Part shown: in pieces, positions 1 to 5,828 of the stretch
How positions within the stretch are numbered: the first letter of the stretch is position 1
Layout of the letters: the number at the start of each line of letters is the position of its first letter
Source: JBLIOB01 sp047639575
Lineage (GTDB): Bacteria; Bacteroidota; Bacteroidia; Flavobacteriales_D; Parvicellaceae
Direction of reading: 5' to 3'
Length of the DNA: 6,344 nucleotides
Assembly (NCBI GenBank): GCA_047639575.1
Contig: JBLIOB010000254.1
Span: 1 to 6,344, forward strand
Notes under the pieces: model-generated
Told to the model about the DNA's origin: nothing
Seen by the model: the letters and a program-made list of their open reading frames with translations, nothing else
The model's database searches: none
Translations under genes and position numbers: made by a program

Positions 1-297
1 TGTTTCAATTTTAGACCAAGAATCACCATTGTCAACACTCCTACGAATAACTATATTAATGTTCTTACTCCGCTTTAAGTCACCGCATGAAGGCACTCTT
101 TCATCAATGGCAGCAATTAAATCCCCATTTGGCGCTGTAATAATTGCTGGAATTCTGTAGCATGACACTTCAGCTTGCATTTTAGCATTAAATAAATCCT
201 TAAAAACAGGATCTTTATATTCAGCTTGAACTTTTTCTGTCTGTGGATAAACAATTATTGGAATTACAGAAAAGAGTATTATAAGTAATGATTTCAT
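1..297 (-). CDS. Sialidase (GH33 exo-alpha-sialidase), N-terminal part, cut by window edge
   Basis: Only the first 99 codons are present; the frame stays open to base 1. Residues 1-19 look like a signal peptide (a Lys, then LLIILFSVIPIIV), so the enzyme is probably exported. The sequence shows the YRIP motif (47-50), the variant of the FRIP motif whose Arg binds the sialic acid carboxylate. It also shows an AAIDER segment (62-67), an Asp at 73, and a first Asp-box S-V-D-N-G-D-S-W (87-94). The spacings R48 to R67 and R48 to D73 match, as I recall them, the Arg-Arg-Asp set of bacterial sialidases in which this Asp is the acid/base. The family cleaves terminal sialic acids from glycoconjugates. 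The nucleophilic Tyr, catalytic Glu and two further Arg lie outside the window. A promoter-like box and a small palindrome lie upstream, so it is probably transcribed separately from the MBL gene. Family assignment is confident; substrate is unknown. Confidence 0.9.
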   Translation of the reverse strand, partial: MKSLLIILFSVIPIIVYPQTEKVQAEYKDPVFKDLFNAKMQAEVSCYRIPAIITAPNGDLIAAIDERVPSCGDLKRSKNINIVIRRSVDNGDSWSKIET

Positions 298-339
298 TGT
301 AGTATAATCGTTTTTAATGTATGGTAACAATTGAGTATA

Positions 340-354
340 GTGCCCTAGTGGCAC
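340..354. repeat. Small inverted repeat in the sialidase leader
   Basis: GTGCC and GGCAC form a perfect 5-bp inverted repeat around a 5-base centre. It lies downstream of the MBL stop and between the promoter-like box and the sialidase ATG. No T-run follows on either strand, so it is not a classical terminator. It could be an operator or a leader hairpin, or be chance. Confidence 0.3.
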
Positions 355-368
355 ATATTTTATTTATA

Positions 369-376
369 CAAACATA
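369..376 (-). promoter_or_regulatory. Possible -7 box (TATGTTTG) for the sialidase gene
   Basis: Read on the minus strand the site is TATGTTTG, an exact fit to the Bacteroidota -7 consensus TAnnTTTG. It lies 71 bases upstream of the sialidase ATG, in the gap after the MBL gene. No clear TTTG -33 box is present 17 to 23 bases further upstream; that stretch is AT-rich. The assignment rests on one short motif and is tentative. Confidence 0.4.
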
Positions 377-418
377 ATGAGTTTTAGGTCTTATGATAAT
401 TATTAATTGGCTACTCGC

Positions 419-1189
419 TCATTTCATAATCATTAATTCGCCATCTTCAGGAATTAAAACTTTATCGTTGACTTCATTAGTTGTTAATATTTCTTTCAAT
501 TTTTTTCTAGTTAATGGACAATGATTTATGGACTCCATATGGTTTGCAATAACTTTTCCTGAAGAATTTTTTACAAACTTTAAAATATCATCCTCATTCA
601 TGATAACTCGTTTAAATAAATCGAACTGAGCAGCACCACAAGCCAAAACACTAATCTCTGGCATATAATCTTTTAAAACTTTATCTACCGAAGCAGTGTA
701 AATAGTGTCAGAACTAAGATAGATAGATTTTTGATTGGGTAATTTTAGGTAAAAACCAATTACATTTCCCATGGGTTTAGCTACAAATCCATAACCATGT
801 TCAGCAGGAATACCTTCAATCGTTCCTCCTAGAAATTTTTGTTCCTCCCAATATTTTAATGATTGAACGACATTCAATCCTCTTTTCCTAAATGCCTTTT
901 CGTCCTTTATACTGCAGGTAACGGGAATGTTTTTATTAATTAAAAAGGCAACTGCTTTACTATCAATATGGTCTGGGTGCTGATGAGTTATCAGGCAATG
1001 TGTTACTTTTTCTAGTATCAAATTGGAGTTTTCAGGAAGAGGAACGGTAGGATTTCTTCTTGCTGGATGTCTGAAAAGTGTAAAGGCTGGCATGATTCCT
1101 TGATCTCCTAACATTGGATCGATTAGAATTATGTCTTTTTCTGTTTCCAGAACCATCGTAGCATTTCTTATATGGTGTATTTTTAACAT
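419..1189 (-). CDS. MBL-fold metallo-hydrolase (UlaG/Lactamase_B_2-like)
   Basis: This is a complete 256-residue protein of the metallo-beta-lactamase fold, in the subgroup of small cytoplasmic hydrolases related to UlaG. The metal ligands are visible in order: the H-x-H-x-D-H motif at 69-74 (HQHPDH), a later His at 131 (EHG), the bridging Asp at 161 in YLSSDT, and a last His at 217 in ANHMES. The N-terminus (HHIRNATMVLE, then IILIDPMLG) is the usual first beta hairpin of the family. No signal peptide is seen. Family members hydrolyse diverse esters, lactones and phosphodiesters, so the substrate cannot be read from the sequence. The gene follows the flavin oxidoreductase after 68 bases; co-transcription is possible, and I saw no promoter box in that gap. 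A purine stretch GGAAG lies directly against the ATG, too close for an ideal ribosome site. A nearby ATG at 1196 is out of frame. Confidence 0.9.
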   Translation of the reverse strand: MLKIHHIRNATMVLETEKDIILIDPMLGDQGIMPAFTLFRHPARRNPTVPLPENSNLILEKVTHCLITHQHPDHIDSKAVAFLINKNIPVTCSIKDEKAFRKRGLNVVQSLKYWEEQKFLGGTIEGIPAEHGYGFVAKPMGNVIGFYLKLPNQKSIYLSSDTIYTASVDKVLKDYMPEISVLACGAAQFDLFKRVIMNEDDILKFVKNSSGKVIANHMESINHCPLTRKKLKEILTTNEVNDKVLIPEDGELMIMK

Positions 1190-1257
1190 CTTCCATCGTT
1201 TTTTAACTTGTAAATAATAATTCTATTGCCTTACTATTTTTATTAAACAAGAGCACC

Positions 1258-2628
1258 TTATATCAAGGGCTTCAAATCTGCTAAAGTTGTTGGAATCAAT
1301 TCTGAAACTGTAGGATGAATATGAACGGCACGTTGAATGACAGTATAAGGTGCATCTGCATACATGATGTCAAGTATAGAATGTATTATTTCATCTCCTT
1401 CTATGCCCAGAATGGTAGCGCCTAAAAATCTTTTGGTTTCAGCATCAACAATTAATTTCATGAAGCCATTTGTTTCTCCTTTTTCTTTCGCACGAGCAAT
1501 TCGTTTCATGGTGCGCGTAGCTATTAAAGCTTTCTTGCCTGATTTTCTGACTTCATTTTCAGTCATACCTACCCTGCCAAGTGCTGGATCAATGAACAAC
1601 CCATAACACAAGATTCTATCTGAAACTTTGCGAGGGTCATTGTCAAATAAATTGGCTACTACTATCTCAAAATCATTATAAGTTGTGTGGGTAAATGCAC
1701 CTTTGCCATTACAATCTCCTACCGCCCATACTCCTGGTACATTTGTTCGCAACTGATCATCAACTTGTATGAATCCTCTGCTGTTGACTTCCATACCCGT
1801 TTTGTCTAATCCCAAATCATCAGTATTTGGTTGTCTCCCGACTGCCAAAAATAGATGGCTTCCCTCTACCTTGTTATCACCATTCTTACAATCAACATTT
1901 ACACTGACTTGATCTCCGTTCATTTCAGCACTAATACAATCGGTATCAAACCGGAAATTAATTCCTTCTGCCTCAAGGATCTTTCTAATTTCATCTGACA
2001 CATCCTCATCTTCCCGCTGTACTAACCTTGAACCTCTCTCAATAATAGTTACTTCACTTCCAAACCTTCTATACATCTGCCCAAACTCTAACCCTATATA
2101 ACTCCCTCCTATTATGATTAGATGTTTTGGAACAAAATCAACATTCATCATAGTGCTGTTGGTAAGAAAGTTGACAGCCTTAAAACCTTCAGGTATAATT
2201 GCTCTTCCTCCAACATTTATAAATATTTTCTCGCCTCTTAACACTTGGTCTCCAACGCTAATTGTATTTGCGCTTTCAAACTTAGCATGACCTTCAAAGA
2301 CGGTGATGTTTTCTGTGTTTTTGAGCCAGTTTTCTACACCTGTATTAGACTGCTCCACAATTTTATCTTTTCTTGCTTTCACTGCTTTCATATCAACAGT
2401 TACTTTACCGCTAATATTAACGCCGTAATCAGCACTTCGTCTAGCCATGAATGCTGATTTAGCACTTGCTACCAAAGCTTTAGTAGGTGTACAACCTGTA
2501 TTGACACAGGTACCTCCAAAGCGATCTCTTTCTATAATAGCTGTCTTCAATCCTTCAGCTGCACATCGAGCAGCAATGGAAGGACCAGCTTGGCCTGTTC
2601 CTATAATTATGGCGTCAAATTCTTTCAT
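1258..2628 (-). CDS. FAD-dependent pyridine nucleotide-disulfide oxidoreductase, MerA/RclA-like
   Basis: This is a 456-residue class I flavoprotein disulfide reductase. It has an FAD-binding G-T-G-Q-A-G at 10-15, the redox disulfide C-V-N-T-G-C at 41-46 followed by TPTK, and an NAD(P)-binding G-G-S-Y-I-G-L-E at 174-181 with Glu197 at the end of the next strand (favouring NADH). It also has AVGRQPN near 262-268, the second FAD motif VGD at 303-305, and a C-terminal dimerisation domain with the His438-Glu443 pair (HPTVSE). Relatives are often labelled mercuric reductase. This one lacks both the N-terminal heavy-metal domain and the C-terminal vicinal cysteines of MerA, so mercury reduction is unlikely. 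A redox-stress role like RclA, or another disulfide or quinone substrate, fits better. The frame stays open upstream to an ATG at 2724, but those 32 residues come from a palindromic element and precede the normal start MKEFDAIIIG. I therefore choose 2628. Confidence 0.9.
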   Translation of the reverse strand: MKEFDAIIIGTGQAGPSIAARCAAEGLKTAIIERDRFGGTCVNTGCTPTKALVASAKSAFMARRSADYGVNISGKVTVDMKAVKARKDKIVEQSNTGVENWLKNTENITVFEGHAKFESANTISVGDQVLRGEKIFINVGGRAIIPEGFKAVNFLTNSTMMNVDFVPKHLIIIGGSYIGLEFGQMYRRFGSEVTIIERGSRLVQREDEDVSDEIRKILEAEGINFRFDTDCISAEMNGDQVSVNVDCKNGDNKVEGSHLFLAVGRQPNTDDLGLDKTGMEVNSRGFIQVDDQLRTNVPGVWAVGDCNGKGAFTHTTYNDFEIVVANLFDNDPRKVSDRILCYGLFIDPALGRVGMTENEVRKSGKKALIATRTMKRIARAKEKGETNGFMKLIVDAETKRFLGATILGIEGDEIIHSILDIMYADAPYTVIQRAVHIHPTVSELIPTTLADLKPLI

Positions 2629-2663
2629 ATCTTTAACTTTTATTATTGTTTTATTATCAACAG

Positions 2664-2751
2664 CCTCGGGGCAGAGCCACCGAGGTATGAGTTCGGCTAA
2701 AACCAATTTATTCGATGCAAGCATCGGAGCTTTTAAATCCCACTTAGTGGG
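2664..2751. repeat. Composite palindromic element (three hairpins)
   Basis: Three inverted repeats lie within 88 bases. First, CCTCGG (2664-2669) pairs with CCGAGG (2680-2685), and GGC (2670-2672) pairs with GCC (2676-2678) inside it, leaving one bulged base and an AGA loop. Second, CGATGC (2713-2718) is followed after two bases by GCATCG (2721-2726). Third, CCCACT and AGTGGG surround one base at 2739-2751. The GC-rich first hairpin stands out against AT-rich surroundings. The third palindrome overlaps the last codons and the stop of the RidA-like gene, and the first two lie in the leader of the flavoprotein gene. I infer a dispersed palindromic (REP-like) repeat; only one copy of this type is in the window. 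Confidence 0.6.
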
Positions 2752-3202
2752 TAAATGTAGCAGTCAGTCCTACGCTAAAATTCCTCGGTAATTTTTCAAC
2801 TCCGAAGATTGCTCTGGAATGTCTTCCTTTCTCTTCGAACACATTTACAAATAAATCAGATGCTCCATTAACTATTTTGGGAGAATCATCCCAATTCTCA
2901 CCTGATCGGAAGTATGCATCAATATGGTTTAAACCAATTATATTTTCAAACCCGATTTTCGCTTGAACTTGTGCAATCACATTCAATGCGCAAAGCTGCA
3001 TCGCCTGATAACCTTCATCTGTAGATACCTCTTGACCCAATCTTCCTTGATACAAGTATTCTTTACCATTGATGGGAAACTGTATTGCTAGATAAGCTAT
3101 GTTTTCACGGATATTCACAGATACATAATTACCTCCAGGAGAGGATACTTCTGGTAATGTCAAGTTTAGCTTTTTAAGATTTTCTATTGGTTTCATTTTC
3201 AT
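2744..3202 (-). CDS. RidA/YjgF-YER057c-UK114 family protein, divergent
   Basis: This 152-residue protein belongs to the RidA (YjgF/UK114) superfamily, in the longer subgroup with an insertion before the C-terminal strand. Recognisable stretches are SPGGNYV at 21-27, DEGYQAMQLCALNVIAQ at 62-78, KIVNGASDLFVNVF at 109-122 and GRHSRAIFGVEKLP at 126-139. Canonical RidA hydrolyses reactive enamines and imines from pyridoxal-phosphate enzymes. Here the carboxylate-binding Arg is kept (R130) and Tyr26 aligns with the usual Tyr. However, the SGQ motif reads AIQ (39-41), and the position of the C-terminal catalytic Glu appears to be Gly145. It may therefore be a ligand-binding or altered-activity member. 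A TTG at 3205 and ATGs at 3202 and 3196 compete as starts; I prefer 3202, and 3196 is nearly as likely. Palindromic elements flank the gene on both sides, and the left one contributes its final codons. Confidence 0.85.
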   Translation of the reverse strand: MKMKPIENLKKLNLTLPEVSSPGGNYVSVNIRENIAYLAIQFPINGKEYLYQGRLGQEVSTDEGYQAMQLCALNVIAQVQAKIGFENIIGLNHIDAYFRSGENWDDSPKIVNGASDLFVNVFEEKGRHSRAIFGVEKLPRNFSVGLTATFTH

Positions 3203-3230
3203 CAAATTTAATACATGTTAAAACTTGCCA
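3203..3230 (-). promoter_or_regulatory. Possible promoter (TTG-N18-TAAATTTG) touching the RidA-like start
   Basis: On the minus strand TAAATTTG (3210-3203) fits TAnnTTTG, and a TTG lies 18 bases upstream of it, within the spacing range reported for Bacteroidota promoters. The box abuts the ATG at 3202, so a transcript starting a few bases downstream would begin near the ATG at 3196. Either the RNA is almost leaderless with a start at 3196, or the match is chance. Confidence 0.3.
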
Positions 3231-3264
3231 ATTGTTTACTGGTCTTTCACAAAACTTTGTTTCC

Positions 3265-3313
3265 GTCCCCGACATAAAGTGCGGGACAAGCTATTCCTGC
3301 ATAGGCAGGAATC
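3265..3313. repeat. Double-hairpin intergenic palindromic repeat
   Basis: Two inverted repeats lie next to each other. GTCCC (3265-3269) pairs with GGGAC (3283-3287) around a 13-base centre. ATTCCTGC (3293-3300) pairs perfectly with GCAGGAAT (3305-3312) around ATAG. The whole lies in the 152-base gap between the flavoprotein-like gene ending at 3355 and the RidA-like gene. GCAGGAAT-type and GCGGGAC-type palindromes recur between genes in many Bacteroidota genomes as I remember them. The second hairpin is followed on the plus strand by CTTCTTTT, but no plus-strand gene precedes it. It may also serve as a transcription end or RNA-stabilising structure for the genes to its right. Confidence 0.6.
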
Positions 3314-3354
3314 TTCTTTTCAGACAGCTCAATGCCTTTCTTGAGTAATATCAG

Positions 3355-3945
3355 TTATTCCTTGAGAAAATATTCTTTTACATCGTTATTAGCATGATAA
3401 AGACCTCTCATTTCTTCCATCGTGTACTTTGGTGTAATATGTTGTGGACAATTCCAGTCAAATGCCTTAATATGAAAAATAATTAGCCTTTCTACTTTTG
3501 CTTTATAATCAGAAAATACCAATTTGTCTTGTAACTCTGGATGCTTCTCTGGGTCAAGTATTTCAGTTTCAGCCCAAATTTTTAACCTGGTTTTCGTAGG
3601 GTAATCTAACAAAATTAGGGCTGCCTTTTTAGTAGCATTTATATTGCCTATACTGATATATTGCATGTTCCCTCTAAAATCTGCATATCCTAAAGTGGCA
3701 GGGTCAATAACTTTTAAAAAACCCTTGGGACCACCTCTGAACTGCACATAAGGCCAACCGTTTTCACCAACAGTGGACATATAAAAGCTATCCATACTTT
3801 CAATATGAGCTAATTCCCTTTGAAAAACCAAATTCTGATCTGGAGCTTTCTCTTCCATTCTGCCATAAGATGCTCTTGACCCATATTTTTCTTGCTCTTT
3901 TCTTACACTCTCCGTAAAGGCATAATTTGTAAAATTTTGACTCAT
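3355..3945 (-). CDS. Pyridoxamine 5'-phosphate oxidase-like FMN-binding split-barrel protein
   Basis: This complete 196-residue protein is of the PNPOx-like split-barrel fold. The N-terminal helix segment (FTESVRKEQEKYGSRASYGRME, within 10-31) is typical of one widespread subgroup. The barrel follows, with STVGENGWPYVQFRGGP (57-73), ADFRGNMQYISIGNI (88-102) and LLDYPTKTRLKIWAE (112-126), which are the usual FMN-contact strands. The family binds FMN, F420 or haem and includes flavin reductases and pyridoxamine-phosphate-oxidase relatives. This subgroup lacks the classical PdxH C-terminal signature, so a biosynthetic role in vitamin B6 is unlikely, and the substrate is unknown. No signal peptide is present; it is predicted to be cytoplasmic. 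Its ATG (3945-3943) overlaps the TGA of the DUF983 gene (3944-3942) as ATGA, which indicates translational coupling. Confidence 0.88.
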   Translation of the reverse strand: MSQNFTNYAFTESVRKEQEKYGSRASYGRMEEKAPDQNLVFQRELAHIESMDSFYMSTVGENGWPYVQFRGGPKGFLKVIDPATLGYADFRGNMQYISIGNINATKKAALILLDYPTKTRLKIWAETEILDPEKHPELQDKLVFSDYKAKVERLIIFHIKAFDWNCPQHITPKYTMEEMRGLYHANNDVKEYFLKE

Positions 3946-4337
3946 TGTATTTCTTTTATTTTGAAGCCTTCAAATTTGATAAACATGTATATCCATATAG
4001 ATCTACTTAAGCGAAATATTAAAGGTAAAAGAATCAAAGTCACACTAAAAATAATAGCCATATACCATAAAATACCTAGTGTATTATTCATTAGCTGCAT
4101 GGCAACAAAAGTGATTGCAATAACTGCTATTTGAAAAACATAACTAACATACATAGCCCCAGTATAAAACCCAGGTTCAGGCTCAAATGGCTGCTTACAT
4201 TCTAGGCAGTGGTCATTCATTTTATTGAAGTATTTCAAATTGAAAGCTGTATGAGTGAACATTTCTCCTTTACGGCAATGGGGACAGCTTAGATTCCAAA
4301 TACTCTTTAATAAGGTGTTTTCTGCTTGGTTTTTCAT
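3942..4337 (-). CDS. DUF983 family zinc-ribbon membrane protein
   Basis: This 131-residue protein of the DUF983 family has unknown biochemical function. It has a zinc-ribbon-like pair of C-x-x-C motifs (CPHC at 18-21, CLEC at 44-47), followed by the family signature FEPEPGFYTGAMYVSY (51-66). Two predicted membrane helices lie at about 62-83 and 87-108, and the tail is short and basic. The open frame extends 12 codons further upstream to an ATG at 4373, but that ATG lies in the loop of an inverted repeat, and relatives start roughly where MKNQAEN starts, so I choose 4337. The stop overlaps the next gene's start by four bases, coupling it to the FMN-binding protein. DUF983 genes are found beside varied metabolic and cytochrome-related genes, so the link with a flavoprotein does not itself define the job. 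Confidence 0.85.
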   Translation of the reverse strand: MKNQAENTLLKSIWNLSCPHCRKGEMFTHTAFNLKYFNKMNDHCLECKQPFEPEPGFYTGAMYVSYVFQIAVIAITFVAMQLMNNTLGILWYMAIIFSVTLILLPLIFRLSRSIWIYMFIKFEGFKIKEIQ

Positions 4338-4360
4338 AGTAGTATGGTGTTTCTTAGAAG

Positions 4361-4396
4361 AGCAACCTAACATTGATTATTTAATGCTAGGCTGCT
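4361..4396 (-). repeat. Intergenic inverted repeat after the alpha/beta hydrolase
   Basis: AGCAACCTA (4361-4369) and TAGGCTGCT (4388-4396) form a 9-bp stem on the minus-strand RNA, with one G-U wobble and an 18-base loop. It starts six bases beyond the hydrolase stop and ends 23 bases before the DUF983 start. No T-run follows in the direction of transcription, so it is a poor intrinsic terminator. It may partially separate the upstream and downstream gene groups or protect an RNA end. Confidence 0.35.
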
Positions 4397-4402
4397 TCAA
4401 TA

Positions 4403-5353
4403 TTATTGATTTAATTCTTTTTTAAGAAAGGCGCGGATATAAGTTGCTATTGCCTCTCCGTCTTCTTCCAGTGCAAAATGTCCTGTATCAAGTAAATGAA
4501 AATCTACATTCTTAAGATCTTTCTTGTATGGGTGTGCCCCATCAGCTGGAAATATATAGTCATTCTTACCCCATACGATCAACATTGGTGGTTGGTAGTC
4601 GCGGAAATACTGTTGCCAGCTAGGATAAAGTGGTACGTTCGTGCGATAGCTATAAAACATAGCTAACTGAATCTCATTGTTCTCAGGTCTTGTCAAGTGT
4701 CTCAAGTCAATATTCCAGTTATCAGGACTGATGGTCTCTACATTTCTCACTCCGTGAGTGTATTGCCATTTCAATCCATCTGGTGAGTGAAATCCTTCGA
4801 GTGGTTTGCCATTGTCTACAGTGTAGTCATTCCAATATTTCTTGATTGGTACCCAAAAGTCTTTAAGACCTTCATCATATGCGTTACCGTTTTGAACGAT
4901 CAGAGATTCTACTCTTTCAGGGTATTTTGCTGCAATTCTGTATCCGATTGGTGCGCCATAATCCATCAAGTAGATGCTATATTTCTCTACATTCATCTTT
5001 TCAAGAAAGCCTTCTACTATTACCGCCATGTTGTCGAAAGAATAGTCAAAATCCTTCATAGGAGGTTGCTCACTATTCCCGAATCCTGGGTAATCAGGTG
5101 CTAGTAAATGATAGTCATCTGCCAAATCAGCCATTAAGTTTCTGAACATGTGTGATGAAGTAGGGTAGCCGTGAAGTAACAATATTGTTGGCGCATCTTT
5201 CTTTCCTGCTTCTCTATAAAATATTTCTACTCCATTGACCTCAACCGTTTTATGAAGTACTTGACTTTGAGCCAAAGTTTCTGTGGTAACTAATCCAACC
5301 ATAACCAATATAAGTAAGGCTGTTGTTTTGATATTTAATTTTAGTGTATTCAT
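4403..5353 (-). CDS. Secreted alpha/beta hydrolase, epoxide hydrolase/haloalkane dehalogenase-like
   Basis: This is a 316-residue alpha/beta-hydrolase fold enzyme. Residues 1-28 form a good signal peptide (Lys5 and Lys9, core ALLILVMVGLV, end TLA before Gln29), predicting a periplasmic or secreted protein. The oxyanion-hole segment is HGYP (61-64) and a core strand ends in DYPGFGNS (87-94). The nucleophile elbow reads M-D-Y-G-A-P-I-G (130-137), so the nucleophile is Asp131 rather than Ser, as in epoxide hydrolases and haloalkane dehalogenases. The acid is probably Asp265 (WGKND) and the base His292 (TGHFALEE). The Trp next to the Asp in dehalogenases is Tyr here, which leans towards an epoxide-hydrolase-like activity. 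The frame is open to 5431, but that would overlap the DUF1348 gene and bury the signal peptide. The ATG at 5353 follows an A-rich leader 25 bases after the preceding stop, so co-transcription is likely. Confidence 0.88.
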   Translation of the reverse strand: MNTLKLNIKTTALLILVMVGLVTTETLAQSQVLHKTVEVNGVEIFYREAGKKDAPTILLLHGYPTSSHMFRNLMADLADDYHLLAPDYPGFGNSEQPPMKDFDYSFDNMAVIVEGFLEKMNVEKYSIYLMDYGAPIGYRIAAKYPERVESLIVQNGNAYDEGLKDFWVPIKKYWNDYTVDNGKPLEGFHSPDGLKWQYTHGVRNVETISPDNWNIDLRHLTRPENNEIQLAMFYSYRTNVPLYPSWQQYFRDYQPPMLIVWGKNDYIFPADGAHPYKKDLKNVDFHLLDTGHFALEEDGEAIATYIRAFLKKELNQ

Positions 5354-5378
5354 GATTTTGTTTTTTTTAAAATTTAGA

Positions 5379-5798
5379 TTATTGATTTTTGTATTTTCTT
5401 TGACTTTCGAGAATGAGCACATCGTTGGCACTCATATCTCTTACTTTCATTAGCCCATCAGTGTCAAACTCCCAATGTTCATTTCCATGTGTTCTAAACC
5501 ATTGACCCGTTTCTGCGCACCTCCATTCATACTCAAACCGAACAGAAATCTTGTTGTTTGTGTATGCCCAAAGCTCTTTCATAAGCTTGTAGTCTAATTC
5601 TCTTTCCCATTTTCCCTCAAGGAATTTTATAACGGCTTCTCGTCCAGTGAAGAATTCATCTCTGTTTCTCCATTGAGTATCCGGACTGTAAGCCAAAGCG
5701 ACCTTCTTTGGGTCTTTTGAGTTCCATCCATCTTCAGCTGCTTGCACTTTTGCTTTGGCAGTTTCATAGGTGAATGGAGGTTTGATTTGTTGTTTCAT
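5379..5798 (-). CDS. DUF1348 family protein, NTF2/SnoaL-like fold
   Basis: This complete 139-residue protein covers the whole DUF1348 family, a branch of the NTF2-like cone fold. Characteristic stretches are PPFTYETAKAKV (7-18), AAEDGWNSKDPKKVALAY (20-37), WRNRDEFFTGREAV (43-56), KWERELDYKLMKELWAY (63-79), VRFEYEW (86-92) and GNEHWEFDTDGLM (105-117). Related NTF2-fold proteins act as small hydrolases, isomerases or ligand carriers. Members of this family are annotated only as nuclear transport factor 2-like, and the activity is unknown. There is no signal peptide, so it should be cytoplasmic. It starts 30 bases after the small ORF and ends 25 bases before the secreted hydrolase, which supports one transcript. 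The leader AATAAATAGCAAAATA is A-rich with no Shine-Dalgarno, as is usual in Bacteroidota. Confidence 0.92.
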   Translation of the reverse strand: MKQQIKPPFTYETAKAKVQAAEDGWNSKDPKKVALAYSPDTQWRNRDEFFTGREAVIKFLEGKWERELDYKLMKELWAYTNNKISVRFEYEWRCAETGQWFRTHGNEHWEFDTDGLMKVRDMSANDVLILESQRKYKNQ

Positions 5799-5828
5799 TA
5801 TTTTGCTATTTATTATATTTCTCTACTT

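Noticed and set aside
2629..2724. N-terminal extension of the flavoprotein frame to an ATG at 2724
   Set aside because: The extra 32 residues are translated from a palindromic element and precede the normal MKEFDAIIIG start of the FAD domain.
2447..2791. Plus-strand open frame of 114 codons
   Set aside because: It lies antisense to the flavoprotein and RidA-like genes, has no family features, and is a shadow of their coding frames; other plus-strand frames (for example 4787-5104) are rejected for the same reason.
3249..3260. Palindrome ACAAA-AC-TTTGT as an operator
   Set aside because: It is too short and AT-rich to separate from chance, and no regulator gene is in the window.
3265..3313. 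CRISPR-like or attachment site reading of the paired palindromes
   Set aside because: The two units differ in sequence, are not regularly spaced, and there are no cas genes, integrase or tRNA nearby.
3328..3345. CTCAA/TTGAG stem after the PNPOx-like gene as a terminator
   Set aside because: Only five base pairs and no T-run follows in the direction of transcription.
4338..4373. Longer start for the DUF983 protein, with a Leu-Gly-Cys resembling a lipobox
   Set aside because: The upstream ATG sits in a hairpin loop, and the Cys is at residue 4 without a signal peptide before it, so a lipoprotein is not credible.
5354..5431. Longer start for the alpha/beta hydrolase at 5431
   Set aside because: It would overlap the end of the DUF1348 gene and put 26 polar residues before a clear signal peptide; the ATG at 5353 is preferred.
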